A program made the translations under genes and the position numbers. A DNA stretch of 64,000 nucleotides from Undibacterium parvum (GTDB lineage: Bacteria; Pseudomonadota; Gammaproteobacteria; Burkholderiales; Burkholderiaceae_D). Under the pieces are notes generated by a model that saw only the letters and a program-made list of their open reading frames with translations, did no database searches and was not told the origin of the DNA. Below are positions 9,821 through 21,870 of this stretch, piece by piece (position 1 is the stretch's first letter; each line of letters begins with the position of its first letter). Where the stretch lies: positions 620,001-684,000 of the forward strand of contig NZ_CP034464.1 of NCBI RefSeq assembly GCF_003955735.1, given 5' to 3'.

Positions 9821-10291
9821 TCAATTTGCCAGCCTATCCATGTTCTTAATGCGCTGATCCACAGAAAATCTGCCAGGTCCCACCATGATCAAAACCAGCA
9901 AGAGCAAGCCCCAATAAAAATGATCATTGATGGCAGCAGGACATTCAAACTGCCACAACTGAGGGTAAGAAATCACCGCCATGGCATTGACGGCAAACAG
10001 GCCCAAGGCCGCTGGGCGGGAAAAGACACCAACGATCAGCAAGAGCGGAAAGAATAGCTCGCCACCTGCACCCATTACCGCGGCCAACTCGGGCGACAAA
10101 AGCGGTACCATGTATTCTTCTCGAAACAAAGAAAGAGTCGATTCCCAGTCCGCAAGTTTGATCCAGCCCGCCTTCAGAAACTGCCACGCCACGAAAATAC
10201 GCAAGGCCAAGGCTAATACCGAGACGCCCCACTCTTCCAGCAAAGAATCAAAACGCATACTTAAACGATGTAGCTGCAAAAAGTAGTTCAT
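9821..10291 (-). CDS. DoxX family membrane protein of the bufferin operon
   Basis: A 156-residue protein with four predicted membrane helices (VLALALRIFVAWQFLKAGWIKL, an LAAVMGAGGELFFPLLLIVGVF pair, LFAVNAMAVISY, and WGLLLLVLIMVG), the pattern of the DoxX family. An in-frame TTG four codons upstream is ignored in favour of the ATG at 10291, which has a GGA upstream. It lies 85 bp after bufC, in the same direction. DoxX proteins are the usual fourth member of bufferin operons, where a redox or maturation role has been suggested but is not settled. Confidence 0.85.
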   Translation of the reverse strand: MNYFLQLHRLSMRFDSLLEEWGVSVLALALRIFVAWQFLKAGWIKLADWESTLSLFREEYMVPLLSPELAAVMGAGGELFFPLLLIVGVFSRPAALGLFAVNAMAVISYPQLWQFECPAAINDHFYWGLLLLVLIMVGPGRFSVDQRIKNMDRLAN

Positions 10292-10376
10292 AGTATTTTC
10301 CAAATTTATTGTTGACTACTTTAAGTCGAAACAGCCAGCATTTACTTACATTGTTGAGCGCGATTGTTGCAACAGC

Positions 10377-11189
10377 CTAGACAGAATACGCTGAAAATGC
10401 GGAGGCCGAAAACCATAGATTGAGTTGCGTCGCAATATCAAACTGCGCGTCCTGCTCCATCGCCAATTCCAGCGCCAGCTCTATGGTATTTCCTTGAGCC
10501 AATGCCTGCAATGCCAGATAGGCTGCGTGGTCCAGAGCATGCACCTGGACCCGCCACTCATTGCGAGTGACCAGCGCAAAATTTTTGCTATTCAATTCCC
10601 TAGGCAAGCTCAGCGCTGAGCCTGGCTGATGCGCCAGCCATACATCCACACTGGAGCTCGCAGATTGATGCAATTGCGTGGCAGGATGCAGATCAAGCCT
10701 AGCGCTTTGCAAATCCTGGCCAGCACCTGCCAACAACGATCCCAGACTCAGCACATCGGCATCGGCGGCGTAATAAGCGCGGTGCACCTGCCACTCCAAA
10801 GCGGCGACATCAGAAAAATACGGATACGCCGCGGTCATACTAGAGGCGCTTAAAAAGCGCGGCAGATCGGCTCCGAAATAATTTAAATCCCCGCAAGCTG
10901 AGGGAAAGGTGATCCCGTAGGCGCGCGCCATTTGCTCAAAAAAATCTTGTCCGACTAATTGCTGCAGTACCGGATAAGCATTTACCAGAGCTTGGCTCCA
11001 GATTGCATTCAAATTTCCCCGGTAAAAAGCCAAGCGTCCTTCGCGCTGAGACGCATCATTAGAAAATAAGTCTAAGGCGGAGTGAGTATTTGAAATATCC
11101 AACAGCGCCGCGGCAAACAAGGACTGCGCGGTCTCCAAGTCAGTCGTGCTGTCCTCATCCATGTTCGCCTGGTTAGTCGGGTTAGCCAT
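10377..11189 (-). CDS. bufC: BufC-like DUF2063 protein
   Basis: A 270-residue soluble protein. Its N-terminal half (AAALLDISN, then [28 protein letters not shown], then [10 protein letters not shown]) is the DUF2063 domain, followed by LPRFLSAS and [14 protein letters not shown]. Proteins with this domain partner the MNIO enzyme, present or recognise the precursor peptide, and are encoded next to it. The start overlaps the end of bufB by eight bases. The annotation 'putative DNA-binding domain' attached to this family is misleading. Confidence 0.85.
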   Translation of the reverse strand: MANPTNQANMDEDSTTDLETAQSLFAAALLDISNTHSALDLFSNDASQREGRLAFYRGNLNAIWSQALVNAYPVLQQLVGQDFFEQMARAYGITFPSACGDLNYFGADLPRFLSASSMTAAYPYFSDVAALEWQVHRAYYAADADVLSLGSLLAGAGQDLQSARLDLHPATQLHQSASSSVDVWLAHQPGSALSLPRELNSKNFALVTRNEWRVQVHALDHAAYLALQALAQGNTIELALELAMEQDAQFDIATQLNLWFSASAFSAYSV

Positions 11190-12060
11190 TTAGGGCCCGT
11201 TCTAGTACGCGACACTGCTCGGCCTTATTCGCCTCCGCCAGCAAAACATCGAGCTCAGGGATATCGGTATCCCATTCGATTAAGGTCGGAATTTCCGCGC
11301 CAAACAAGCTGCAAGCATCTTGATACAAAGCCCACACGGGAGCGGCGATCTGGCTACCATGATGATCGACCACGCACTCTGGCGTCAGTAAATGGCCAGC
11401 TAGATGGATTTCACCTATGCTGCTGGCCGGAAGCTGACTAAAGCACTGCAATGCCGCATGTGCATCCTCAGCGTGATTACATTGATTCACATACAAATTA
11501 TTCACATCGAGCAAAATACCGCAGCCGGTTTTTTTAGCTAATTGCACCAAAAATTCAGACTCTGAAAATTCATCTCCGGCAAACCGCAGATAAGTTGAGA
11601 CGTTTTCAATTAAAACCTGGCGTTTCAGTATCTCTTGGAGCTGAGTCACTCTGCTGACAAGCAGATCAAAAGCCGCGCGTGTCAAAGGCATAGGGAGTAA
11701 ATCATTCATCTGGCGGCCAGCAACACTGCCCCAGCACAGATGCTCAGACACGAGGCCAGGCTCGATTCTTTGCACCAGACGCTGCAATTTTTCTAGGTGT
11801 TGGCTTGAATAGCCGCGCTGAGAACCGAGGCCAAGGCCGACCCCATGTAAACTAATCGGATAGTCGCGCCGCAATTGATGTAAGACATGCAAATCATAAC
11901 CACCAGCACCAAAATAATTTTCGGAATGAACTTCTAACCAGTCTATCGCCACTGGTGCTTTCAGAAAATCCGGGTAATGCTGACTACGCAAACCGACGCC
12001 ATTGCCCGACAAGGCGGCGGCGGGTTTGCGTAGCTTATCTGTAGAAATCGGGATATCCAC
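11182..12060 (-). CDS. bufB: BufB, MNIO (DUF692) multinuclear iron oxidase
   Basis: A 292-residue TIM-barrel protein of the DUF692 family. Characteristic metal-ligand motifs appear in order: [54 protein letters not shown] and [12 protein letters not shown] enzymes use two or three iron atoms and oxygen to modify cysteines of a precursor peptide; in bufferins they install thiooxazole rings. The precursor would be the four-cysteine protein encoded 32 bp upstream. All signature ligands appear intact. Confidence 0.92.
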   Translation of the reverse strand: MDIPISTDKLRKPAAALSGNGVGLRSQHYPDFLKAPVAIDWLEVHSENYFGAGGYDLHVLHQLRRDYPISLHGVGLGLGSQRGYSSQHLEKLQRLVQRIEPGLVSEHLCWGSVAGRQMNDLLPMPLTRAAFDLLVSRVTQLQEILKRQVLIENVSTYLRFAGDEFSESEFLVQLAKKTGCGILLDVNNLYVNQCNHAEDAHAALQCFSQLPASSIGEIHLAGHLLTPECVVDHHGSQIAAPVWALYQDACSLFGAEIPTLIEWDTDIPELDVLLAEANKAEQCRVLERALNG

Positions 12061-12092
12061 AAATAATGATCTTTGCTGTAAAGCTAAAAAAT

Positions 12093-12347
12093 TTAAGCTT
12101 TAGGTGCTTCGAGCTTGCCGCCCATTTTTTCACAAGTACCGGCAGGTACTTTTTTCCATTCATTCGCATCCATATCTTTTTTGCCCTGACCTGCGCATGA
12201 ATGTGTACCATTTTTTGTTGCACAATCATTTTGTCCTGCCTTGGCCACACCAAAACATTTTTCAGTTTTTGCGCCATCAGCGGCCATTGCCATAGAAGAG
12301 CCCATCAAACCAGCCAATGCCACTGCGATCAATGCTTTGTTACTCAT
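12093..12347 (-). CDS. bufA: BufA bufferin precursor (DUF2282)
   Basis: An 84-residue secreted precursor. It has a clear signal peptide ([21 protein letters not shown], cleaved after MAMA) and a mature part with four cysteines in the DUF2282 layout: [33 protein letters not shown]. Bufferins of this type are post-translationally modified by the neighbouring MNIO and BufC proteins and bind copper in the periplasm. The ATG at 12347 has AAGGAG six bases upstream; an upstream in-frame ATG abuts that site and is unlikely. The gene is first in its operon. A GTAAGG - 15 bp - CGACTA pattern upstream could be an ECF sigma promoter, but this is only a guess. Confidence 0.9.
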   Translation of the reverse strand: MSNKALIAVALAGLMGSSMAMAADGAKTEKCFGVAKAGQNDCATKNGTHSCAGQGKKDMDANEWKKVPAGTCEKMGGKLEAPKA

Positions 12348-12586
12348 GTCCATCTCCTTGAATTTAAAAAGTACCATCCCTTAAGCGGGTCTATCATTGC
12401 GACTACAGAGAATAGTCGATCAAAGCGAAAATACCTTACACCTATTTTTAAAAAATTTCGGCAAGCCAAATAAAATTTCTTAAAATATAAGCCTTAGAAC
12501 TTTAACATGGAATTGTCTACGCTATAAAAAGCCTAAATGGTGTATGCTCTTCGCCCCAAGAACTTCAACCCAAAAACGGACCATTT

Positions 12587-12805
12587 ATGCAACAAGTTTC
12601 TTTTACCCTAGACGGTGAATACGTAGAACTGAACCAACTATTGAAATTGGCGGGTTTGTGCGATAGCGGTGGTGCCGGCAAGATGCTGGTCGCCAAGGGC
12701 GTCGTCAAGGTCGATGGTAAACTAGAACTGCGCAAGACCGCCAAGATTCGCCATGGTCAATTGGTGACACTAGGCGACGTCGCGATCAAGGTCAAAGCCG
12801 CCTGA
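12587..12805 (+). CDS. S4-domain RNA-binding protein (YbcJ-like)
   Basis: A 72-residue basic protein made almost wholly of an S4 domain: ELNQLLKLAGLCDSGGAGKMLVAKGVVKVDG, then ELRKTAKIRHGQLVTL. The family (YbcJ/RlbA type) binds RNA; a link to ribosome biology is usual but the exact target is not known. It reads away from the bufferin operon and converges with the hemerythrin gene. Confidence 0.85.
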   Translation: MQQVSFTLDGEYVELNQLLKLAGLCDSGGAGKMLVAKGVVKVDGKLELRKTAKIRHGQLVTLGDVAIKVKAA

Positions 12806-12815
12806 TTAGATGCAA

Positions 12816-13244
12816 TTAAGCCGATTGCGTCAGCGAGGGAGCAACTTCATCGCTAAGGTTTAGCATGAAGCGCGCGAGCATATTGTCCATGCTATCGACA
12901 TGGTGCTCGAACCAGTGTGGTAATTCCTCAGCTAAGCGTGCGCCTAGTTCGGTATCACCCGCGGCGACGCTGCGGCGCACTTCCTGCATCAATTCGAGTA
13001 CCGCGTCATGCTCTTTTTGATGGCAGCCTAAAGGCGGGAAGCTGTGTTCGCGCATCCAGAGGTTTTCTTGTTCAAAATGCTGTTCGGTATGTACGATCAA
13101 GGCATCTAAACTTTGCAAAAAACTCTCGTCATCAGCCAGCGCTAGCGCGGCACATAAACTGACAAATTCCTGATGGGTTTCATCCATAGGTTCAAATTTC
13201 GAGACCAGTCGATCCGACCATCCCCACGCAGCTGTTGTCATCAT
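12816..13244 (-). CDS. Bacteriohemerythrin
   Basis: A 142-residue four-helix bundle with the hemerythrin ligand set: DETHQEF, HTEQHFEQEN, HQKEHDAVLELM and HWFEHHVDSMD. These histidines, glutamate and aspartate bind a di-iron centre that carries or senses oxygen. It is a single-domain soluble form. It ends 10 bp from the convergent S4 gene. Confidence 0.9.
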   Translation of the reverse strand: MMTTAAWGWSDRLVSKFEPMDETHQEFVSLCAALALADDESFLQSLDALIVHTEQHFEQENLWMREHSFPPLGCHQKEHDAVLELMQEVRRSVAAGDTELGARLAEELPHWFEHHVDSMDNMLARFMLNLSDEVAPSLTQSA

Positions 13245-13361
13245 TTTCCTTTTTTTTGCAAATTATTTACTAAGACGAATTATCCACTAATGTGCCTGGC
13301 AAAGTTTGCGCAAGCTCAGAATTTACTAACGGTGCATGGACTCAGCCTTAGTTTTGTAGAC

Positions 13362-13394
13362 AAAAAAATAGCGCTGACTTAGCAGCGCTATTTT
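13362..13394 (-). terminator. Intrinsic terminator after the YjfB-like gene
   Basis: AAAATAGCGCTG with its complement around ACTTAG. On the minus strand the stem is followed by a T-run, and it lies 37 bp after the stop of the gene at 13431-13631. Confidence 0.85.
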
Positions 13395-13430
13395 GGATGA
13401 TAGGTATTTAACAAATACAGTGCGGGCGAT

Positions 13431-13631
13431 TCAGGCAGAAGTATTAATATTTTGCCCAAGATGCGCAGGTAAATTTGGTGTAGTCGGTGCCGGCGGGATC
13501 GCCTCTATCAGAGCTGTGGCGCTCTCGGTGCCAAAATCGATGGCCTTTTTCAGGACCGCCAGACTCACAGCTTGGCTAGTACCGACATCGGCCAGGGTTG
13601 ATGCTACATTTGCAATACCGTTAACGTCCAT
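13431..13631 (-). CDS. YjfB family putative motility-associated protein
   Basis: A 66-residue protein with the family pattern: MDVNGIANVASTLADVGTSQ, then AVSLAVLKKAIDFGTESATALIEAIPP, ending LGQNINTSA. The first part is a short amphipathic helix, followed by a second helix and a flexible tail. The ATG has a strong AAGGGGA site upstream and a terminator follows. YjfB-like proteins often occur in flagellated bacteria, but no other flagellar gene except a FliL-like protein is in the window. Function is unknown. Confidence 0.75.
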   Translation of the reverse strand: MDVNGIANVASTLADVGTSQAVSLAVLKKAIDFGTESATALIEAIPPAPTTPNLPAHLGQNINTSA

Positions 13632-13696
13632 GACAATTCCCCTTATCCTCTAACTACTAAGGGTAACGGCAGGCGCGCTTGCATACTTTAGGTTTT

Positions 13697-14233
13697 TTAA
13701 GCACGAATCGCAAATAAATCGTTTTGCATGGCATGGTTTAGCCATTCCAACACCATTGCGGGCTGATTCAAGTCTAGCCAAATCACGCCCGCTGGCAAGT
13801 CTTCTGGCGCCGCCACATCGGAGGCGACCGCGACGATATGCTTATCTTCGCGGTAGATGGCAGGCTTACCAATGGAGGGTCTATGAATCTCAAGTTTGGC
13901 GATAGGCTCCCACTTAAAACCTTCCACCAGGATTAGATCGGAGGGTGCCAGACGGCATAATAATTCGGACAAAGTTGGCTCGGGAGCATCGCGCAACTCA
14001 TGCACCAGCGCGTAACGATACGGCGAGGCCAATAAAATTTCTGCCGCGCCAGCGCGTCTGAGTCTAGCGCTGTCTTTGTGTGCTGGCTCGAGAATAATAT
14101 CGTGATGACTATGCTTGAGCACGTTCACCCGCTTGCCTTGTGCCGCTAAGTGCGAGACCAGATATTCGAGCAAGGTGGTCTTACCGCTGCCGGACCATCC
14201 CACTACGCCTAGCAATTGTGTTCCGAGTTCCAT
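13697..14233 (-). CDS. mobB: MobB, molybdopterin-guanine dinucleotide biosynthesis adaptor
   Basis: A 178-residue P-loop GTPase-like protein. [15 protein letters not shown] is the Walker [11 protein letters not shown] follows, and [19 protein letters not shown] is the characteristic 'VEGFK' motif. MobB helps MobA attach GMP to molybdopterin. The gene stands alone here; mobA and moe genes are not in the window. Length is normal for the family. Confidence 0.92.
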   Translation of the reverse strand: MELGTQLLGVVGWSGSGKTTLLEYLVSHLAAQGKRVNVLKHSHHDIILEPAHKDSARLRRAGAAEILLASPYRYALVHELRDAPEPTLSELLCRLAPSDLILVEGFKWEPIAKLEIHRPSIGKPAIYREDKHIVAVASDVAAPEDLPAGVIWLDLNQPAMVLEWLNHAMQNDLFAIRA

Positions 14234-14360
14234 ATTTAATCATCAAAAAGCAGGTAATCAGGGGAGTATAACTAAAAACCACCCCAATTGCGCACATCCT
14301 GATTGCGCACTCTCACAATACCCCTATGAGTATAGTAGGAGTGCGAAACCCGGCTGGCGC

Positions 14361-17141
14361 TTAACCGCTATTTCTTAAGCCTGCCGCGATCCCATTGATA
14401 GATAAATGGATACCACGCCGTACTCGCTCATCCGGATCGCCCTGACGATAGCGCTCCAGCAACTCCACCTGCACGTGATTAAGTGGCGACAAGTAAGGGA
14501 AACGGTTACTGATCGAGCGTTTTAGCAATGGGTTAGCCGCCAATAATTCGTCCTGGCCGGAAATAAGCTTCAACACTTCGATCGTGGCCGCATGTTCGGC
14601 CTGCAATCTAGGAAAAATGCTGTCGCGCAAGGCCTGATCCTTGACCAGTTGCGCATAGCGGCTGGCGATCCCGATATCGCTCTTGGCCAAGACCATTTCC
14701 ATGTTCGACAAAACCGTAGAAAAGAACGACCATTCCTTAAACATAGACTGCAAATTCTGCAAGCCAGTCTCCGGATGTGCCTTCAGATAGCTTTGCACTG
14801 CAGTACCAAAACCAAACCAACCCGGCAACATCAGGCGGCATTGCGACCAGCTAAATACCCAGGGAATTGCGCGCAGATCTTCGATCGCGGTGGATTTTTT
14901 GCGTGAGGCAGGGCGGCTGCCGATATTCAGACCTGCGATTTCTGAAATTACGGTCGATTCCCAGAAATACTGTTCAAAACCTTCGGTCTCATAGACCAGA
15001 TGGCGATAAGCGCGGAAGGCGTGATCGGACAATTCTTCCATCGCCGACAAAAACTCTGGCCTTGGTGCAGCTTCAGTGTGCGAGAGCAAACTCGCCTCCA
15101 TGGTGGCGGCCGCCAACACTTCCAAATTGCGCCGACCCACTTCCGGATTACCGTATTTGGCGGTAATCACTTCGCCCTGTTCGGTCAGGCGAATTTGTCC
15201 CTGCACCGCACCGGCCGGTTGCGCCAGGATAGCCTGAAAACTTGGTCCGCCGCCACGACCGACAGAACCACCACGGCCATGAAACAGACGCAAACGTAGC
15301 TGATGTTTTTCAAATACTTTGACCAAATCGAGTTCAGCTTTAAATAGCTCCCAACCCGAGGTCAGGAAACCGCCATCTTTATTACTGTCTGAATAGCCCA
15401 GCATGACTTCTTGTGCCATACCGCGACTGGCCAGCAGGCGTGCATAGGCGGGGATAGCGAACAAGCGATCCATAGACGGGGCGCTATTTTGCAAATCGCC
15501 GATAGTCTCAAACAATGGAATGATGTTGACGTCGAGCCGTGCCTGATCCGGATGCAACAAACCCGATTCTTTCAGCAATAAAGCCAGCTCCAGCATGTCG
15601 GAGACGCCATCGGTTTTGGAGATGATGCAGTTAGGTACTGCGCCCATGCCATAACGCTGCTTGGCGGTACAGGCGGCGCGATAAATCGCCAGCTCAGACT
15701 GGGTTTCTTCGGAATAGCTCAGATACGGCGAAGCCAGTGGACGCGATGAACTGATTTCAGCGATCAGGACGGCAATCCGCCCTTCTTCATCGAGCTCCAG
15801 ATAACGCATCTCGGGGTTTGCTGCTTGTAAGAGTTCAGCCACCACACGCTCATGCACATCCGAATTCTGACGCAGATCCAGCGGTGCCAGATAAAAGCCA
15901 AACACGCTCACCGCACGTCGCAAATGGCGCAAACGACCACGCGCCAAAGCTGCTGACCCATTTGCCATCAGCGATTGATGGACAGTGTCAAGATCGGCCG
16001 CCAGTTGTTCGGCATTGACGTAAGCTTGCGCCAGACCACTGGCCGGAATCGCCGGTACCAGACCCAATAATTGGCTATAGGTGGCTGCCAGTCGCGCATA
16101 CATGCCGCTAATCGCCAGGCGATACGGCTCATCCGAGCGGTGCGGCGAATGATCGGGGGAGCGCTCCGCCAATGCCTGTAATTCTGGTGAGACCTGCACC
16201 AGCAAACTAGCCATAGACAATTGCGAACCCAGAGTATGCAACTCATCGAGATAAAATTTGAGCGCGCGCGTTGCTTGCATCGCCAGGGTTTTTTCCAGCA
16301 CTTCAGCGGTAACAAAAGGATTACCGTCACGGTCGCCGCCTATCCAGCTACCCATCTTCATGAAGCTAGGCAATTCCACAGTCTTATGCGCTGCATCTTT
16401 GCTGGCCAATAAATCTTCCAGACCTGCGTACAACTGCGGCAGTTCGCGCAAGAAGGTGTAATCGTAAAAACTCAGACCGTTTTCCACCTCATCGAGCACC
16501 GAGAGTTTCGAGGTGCGCAACATGCGGGTCTGCCATAAAGTCAGCACGGCGCGCCCTACCGCCTCTTCATTGGCACTAGACTCTTCCGGGGTCAACTGCA
16601 TACGATCGCGCTCGTCCAGCAGACGGGTAATCGCCATCTGGCAATTGAGTATGCTCTTACGCTGCACTTCGGTAGGGTGCGCGGTCAGGACTGGACTCAC
16701 TTCGGCAGTTTGGAAAAATTCTAGTAATTGCGCGGTGCTGTGGCCATTCTCATACAGCGCCTCTATGGTGTGCGCCAGGCTACCACGACGGGTAGCGGAA
16801 CCAGCGATCAGATGGGCACGGGTACGGCGCACATGATGCTGATCTTCGGCCAGATTCACCAGATGCGAAAAATAACTGAAGGCCCGTATCACCTGAGTGG
16901 TCTGGTCATTGGTCAGGCTGTCGAGCGTGCTTTCCAGCTCGCTGCGCGCAGCCGGATCGGCATCGCGCCGAAAGCGTATCGAATTTTGGCGTACCGTTTC
17001 GATTAATTCAAAAATTTCGTCGCCATGCTGATTGCGCACGGTGTCGCCCAAGATGCGGCCGAGACGGCGAATATCTTCGCGCAGGCTATGGTCTTTGTCG
17101 TCTTCAGAGAGATCAACTTTAGTCGGGAATGGAGTATTCAT
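14361..17141 (-). CDS. ppc: Phosphoenolpyruvate carboxylase
   Basis: A 926-residue enzyme of full family length. It converts PEP and bicarbonate to oxaloacetate, refilling the TCA cycle. Active-site motifs are all present: [15 protein letters not shown] near residue 152, [16 protein letters not shown] near 580, and [14 protein letters not shown] near 620. The C-terminus ends in RNSG, matching the conserved 'RNTG' end that shapes the active site. It precedes mobB and follows pgi in the same direction with its own 148-bp leader. Confidence 0.97.
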   Translation of the reverse strand: MNTPFPTKVDLSEDDKDHSLREDIRRLGRILGDTVRNQHGDEIFELIETVRQNSIRFRRDADPAARSELESTLDSLTNDQTTQVIRAFSYFSHLVNLAEDQHHVRRTRAHLIAGSATRRGSLAHTIEALYENGHSTAQLLEFFQTAEVSPVLTAHPTEVQRKSILNCQMAITRLLDERDRMQLTPEESSANEEAVGRAVLTLWQTRMLRTSKLSVLDEVENGLSFYDYTFLRELPQLYAGLEDLLASKDAAHKTVELPSFMKMGSWIGGDRDGNPFVTAEVLEKTLAMQATRALKFYLDELHTLGSQLSMASLLVQVSPELQALAERSPDHSPHRSDEPYRLAISGMYARLAATYSQLLGLVPAIPASGLAQAYVNAEQLAADLDTVHQSLMANGSAALARGRLRHLRRAVSVFGFYLAPLDLRQNSDVHERVVAELLQAANPEMRYLELDEEGRIAVLIAEISSSRPLASPYLSYSEETQSELAIYRAACTAKQRYGMGAVPNCIISKTDGVSDMLELALLLKESGLLHPDQARLDVNIIPLFETIGDLQNSAPSMDRLFAIPAYARLLASRGMAQEVMLGYSDSNKDGGFLTSGWELFKAELDLVKVFEKHQLRLRLFHGRGGSVGRGGGPSFQAILAQPAGAVQGQIRLTEQGEVITAKYGNPEVGRRNLEVLAAATMEASLLSHTEAAPRPEFLSAMEELSDHAFRAYRHLVYETEGFEQYFWESTVISEIAGLNIGSRPASRKKSTAIEDLRAIPWVFSWSQCRLMLPGWFGFGTAVQSYLKAHPETGLQNLQSMFKEWSFFSTVLSNMEMVLAKSDIGIASRYAQLVKDQALRDSIFPRLQAEHAATIEVLKLISGQDELLAANPLLKRSISNRFPYLSPLNHVQVELLERYRQGDPDERVRRGIHLSINGIAAGLRNSG

Positions 17142-17289
17142 ACTTGAGAAGTTTACGGTACTGAAAAAAACATGAGATGAAAAATTTTGTCCGGGCGATG
17201 AAACCTATTGCGTTGCAGCATTTTGTAATTCCAGCGTATTCATCGGCCAGACTAAGCGAACAGTTTGACGGCTTGCTTACATGGGCTTG

Positions 17290-18936
17290 TCACTGTAATT
17301 GTTTGTTGATCTGCGTTGTTTTATCGCGACGTCGTATCGCCTGCAGCAAGCCACGGGTAGAACTATCGTAATCCTCCTTGACCGCATCCGGATCAAGACT
17401 GATCAATTGCTGCGCCAGCGATTTACCCAGTTCTACGCCCCACTGATCGAAAGCATTGATGTCCCAGATCACCGATTGCACAAATACTTTATGCTCGTAC
17501 AGAGCGATCATGGCACCGAGCGAACGTGGCGTCAGGGAATCGAGTAGCAGGGTCGAGGTTGGACGATTGCCTTCAAACACGCGTGGCGCCAGCATTTTTT
17601 CCGGTAAATCACCCAGTTCGGCACGCACTTCTTGCATGCTCTTGCCCAAGGCCATGGCTTTTGACTGGGCGAAGCAATTGGCCAGCAAGGCCTTGTTGTG
17701 CCCAGGCAGACCAGCATCGTCTTCGGCCACCACAATAAAATCGGTAGGGATAATCGTCGCGCCCTGATGCAGTAACTGAAAGTAAGCATGCTGACCATTA
17801 GTACCGGCCTCGCCAAACAAGATAGGCGAGGTGGTGTAATCGACGCGCTGACCTTCCCGTGTGACGGACTTGCCGTTACTTTCCATTTCCAGCTGTTGCA
17901 GATAAGCCGGCACCCGTGTCATGCGTTGGTGGTAAGGCGCAATCGACAGAGCTTGCAGGCCGAGGAAGTTGATATTCCAGACCCCGATCAAGGCCATCAA
18001 CACTGGCAGATTTTGCTCCAGCGGCGCTTGCGCGAAATGCAGATCCATCTCGTGCGCACCGGCCAGCATTTCTTCGAATTTATCCATGCCCACATACAGG
18101 GCAATCGAGAGACCGATCGCGCTCCACATCGAGTAACGTCCGCCAGCCCAATTCCAGAACGGGAACACGTTTTCCGGTGCGATACCAAATTCGGCCGCGG
18201 CTTCTACGTTGGTACTGAGTGCCACAAAATGCTGACGGATCTGTTCGGCCGGGCAGCCATGCGCCAGCATCCACTCGCGTGCGGTGCGCGCGTTGGTCAG
18301 CGTCTCCATGGTGACAAAGGTTTTCGATGCCACCACAAACAAGGTGGTCTCAGGATCGGCATTGGCCAGCGCATCGGCCACGTGGCGACCATCGACATTC
18401 GAGACGAAGTGCAGAGACAGATTTTTTTGCGACCAGGGTGCTAAGGCGATGCACGCCATTTGCGGGCCCAGATCAGAGCCACCGATACCGATATTAACGA
18501 TAGTGCGGATAGACTTGCCGGTGTAACCCAGCCAGCGCCCTTCGCGCACCGCATCGCTAAAGCTGCGCATCTGCGCCAAGACTTTATGCACATCGGCGGC
18601 GATGTTTTCGCCATTCAAATTAAACGTTTCACCTCGCGGCAGGCGCAACACGGTATGCAAAACTGCGCGATTTTCGGTGTGATTAATGGCTTCGCCACGC
18701 AACATGGCATCACGGCGCGACTCAACTTCTTGCTGTCTGGCCAGCGCCAGCAAATTGAGCTTGGCGGTGGTATCAATTCTTTGTTTCGAGTAATCGAGCA
18801 ACATGCCACAAGCGGATGCCGAAAAATGCGTAAAGCGTTGCGGATCGGCTTGAAACAAGTCCTTCAGACTTGGCATATTGTTGGCGCGCTGCTGCAACAG
18901 GCACCATAAAGGAGTACGGGAAACAGAAATTGCCAT
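17290..18936 (-). CDS. pgi: Glucose-6-phosphate isomerase
   Basis: A 548-residue enzyme of normal length that interconverts glucose-6-phosphate and fructose-6-phosphate. It shows VNIGIGGSDLGPQM, the FVSNVDG strand, AVLHTVLRLPRGE, EFGIAPENVFPFWNWAGGRYSMWSAIGLS and the C-terminal DQWGVELGKSL, with the GSDLG phosphate site and catalytic residues intact. It is placed in the Entner-Doudoroff / sugar phosphate block upstream of eda but separated by 153 bp. Confidence 0.97.
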   Translation of the reverse strand: MAISVSRTPLWCLLQQRANNMPSLKDLFQADPQRFTHFSASACGMLLDYSKQRIDTTAKLNLLALARQQEVESRRDAMLRGEAINHTENRAVLHTVLRLPRGETFNLNGENIAADVHKVLAQMRSFSDAVREGRWLGYTGKSIRTIVNIGIGGSDLGPQMACIALAPWSQKNLSLHFVSNVDGRHVADALANADPETTLFVVASKTFVTMETLTNARTAREWMLAHGCPAEQIRQHFVALSTNVEAAAEFGIAPENVFPFWNWAGGRYSMWSAIGLSIALYVGMDKFEEMLAGAHEMDLHFAQAPLEQNLPVLMALIGVWNINFLGLQALSIAPYHQRMTRVPAYLQQLEMESNGKSVTREGQRVDYTTSPILFGEAGTNGQHAYFQLLHQGATIIPTDFIVVAEDDAGLPGHNKALLANCFAQSKAMALGKSMQEVRAELGDLPEKMLAPRVFEGNRPTSTLLLDSLTPRSLGAMIALYEHKVFVQSVIWDINAFDQWGVELGKSLAQQLISLDPDAVKEDYDSSTRGLLQAIRRRDKTTQINKQLQ

Positions 18937-19089
18937 GATGTCTTTATGCTTAAATAAATTAACTGGAGAATTACCTGAAAATGCGCTAGCTACTATGAGT
19001 CTTAGGGGGAGTATCGCGTATCGCAGGGCGATTGCGCACGTATCTATTGCGCAAACTGACCTGACTTAGTCATACCCTCCCCTAGTATC

Positions 19090-19728
19090 TTATTTTGCTG
19101 CAGCCGCTGCCTGAGCTGCCAGCGCGCCTATCGCAGCCCAGTCCTTAGCTGCGATCAAGCTAGCTGGACACATCCATGAACCGCCTACACACAGCACATT
19201 GGATTGCTGCAGCAGTTGCGGCATGGCTTCTACGGTGACGCCACCGGTCAGGCAAAAACGCACATCGGGAAATGGCCCGCCCAGGGCTTTGGCCATCTTG
19301 ATGCCGCCCACTATGTCAGACGGAAACAACTTAACCACATCAAAACCATGCTCCAGCGCCAGCATTAAATCGCTAGCACCACCGACGCCAGGAAAATACG
19401 GTAAGCCAGACTCAGCGGCCGCTTTTGCCAACACGGGTGTGATACCAGGACTAATCCCGAAAGCCGCGCCAGTTTCTTTGACTGCATCCAACTGTGCAGG
19501 CGTCAAGATAGTGCCTGCGCCCACCGTCACACCCGGGCAGGCCTTGACCACTTCACGCAAGACGTTCATGGCGTTAGGGGTACGCAGAGTAATCTCTACC
19601 GCCGGCAAGCCATGCTCGGCCAGCGTTGTCACGCAGCGTATCGCCTGCTCTACATCATCAGTCACCAAGATAGGCAAGACGCGCAGTTGGGCCAGTTGGG
19701 CAATGATGCTCCGTTTGCTAGGATTCAT
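19090..19728 (-). CDS. eda: KDPG aldolase
   Basis: A 212-residue class I aldolase that splits 2-keto-3-deoxy-6-phosphogluconate into pyruvate and glyceraldehyde-3-phosphate. The general-base motif VEITLRTPNAM is present, and the Schiff-base lysine is in DVVKLFPSDIVGG. TGGVTVEAM and CVGGSWM form the phosphate-binding end. It follows edd in the same direction with a 94-bp spacer that contains a (TCAA)10 microsatellite. Confidence 0.96.
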   Translation of the reverse strand: MNPSKRSIIAQLAQLRVLPILVTDDVEQAIRCVTTLAEHGLPAVEITLRTPNAMNVLREVVKACPGVTVGAGTILTPAQLDAVKETGAAFGISPGITPVLAKAAAESGLPYFPGVGGASDLMLALEHGFDVVKLFPSDIVGGIKMAKALGGPFPDVRFCLTGGVTVEAMPQLLQQSNVLCVGGSWMCPASLIAAKDWAAIGALAAQAAAAAK

Positions 19729-19788
19729 GTTGTTCTCTTATCTAAAATTAGGGTAGGCCAGCTTACTTAACTCAATAATTAATTGGTA

Positions 19789-21667
<1,879 letters not shown>

Positions 21668-21870
21668 AGATGGGGCTCGCTTTAGACTTGATTCAGATGC
21701 TGAAAGATTAGCATAATTTCAGATTTTCTGTAACAAACTTTCAGAAATAAGCTTAAAAGTGGAAATTACGTCAAAAACAAACAAATAACTCGTAACGAAA
21801 CTACATTTCTGTTTGAAATATGCCATAATTCAGACACACTTTTTCAGAACCAGAACAAACCGGAGTCAGC
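21668..21870. promoter_or_regulatory. Divergent edd / zwf control region
   Basis: A 203-bp spacer between two sugar-acid operons. It contains an inverted repeat CTGAAA-11-TTTCAG at 21700-21722 and further TTTCAG/CTGAAA-like half-sites at 21739-21744 and 21844-21848. An extended -10-like element (TGC CATAAT, box at 21824-21829) could start zwf transcription. The HexR gene downstream of zwf-pgl is the expected repressor. I could not find the published Pseudomonas HexR motif (TTGT-7/8-ACAA), so the palindrome is only a candidate operator. Confidence 0.45.

Noticed and set aside
10377..11189. DUF2063 protein as a DNA-binding regulator
   Set aside because: The family name is misleading; its position beside an MNIO enzyme and a DUF2282 precursor makes it BufC.
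14592..17006. Plus-strand ORFs opposite ppc
   Set aside because: They arise from codon bias of ppc and have no recognisable domains.
21668..21870. Canonical HexR operator (TTGT-7/8-ACAA)
   Set aside because: No such motif is present in the spacer; only a CTGAAA-11-TTTCAG palindrome and extra half-sites were found.
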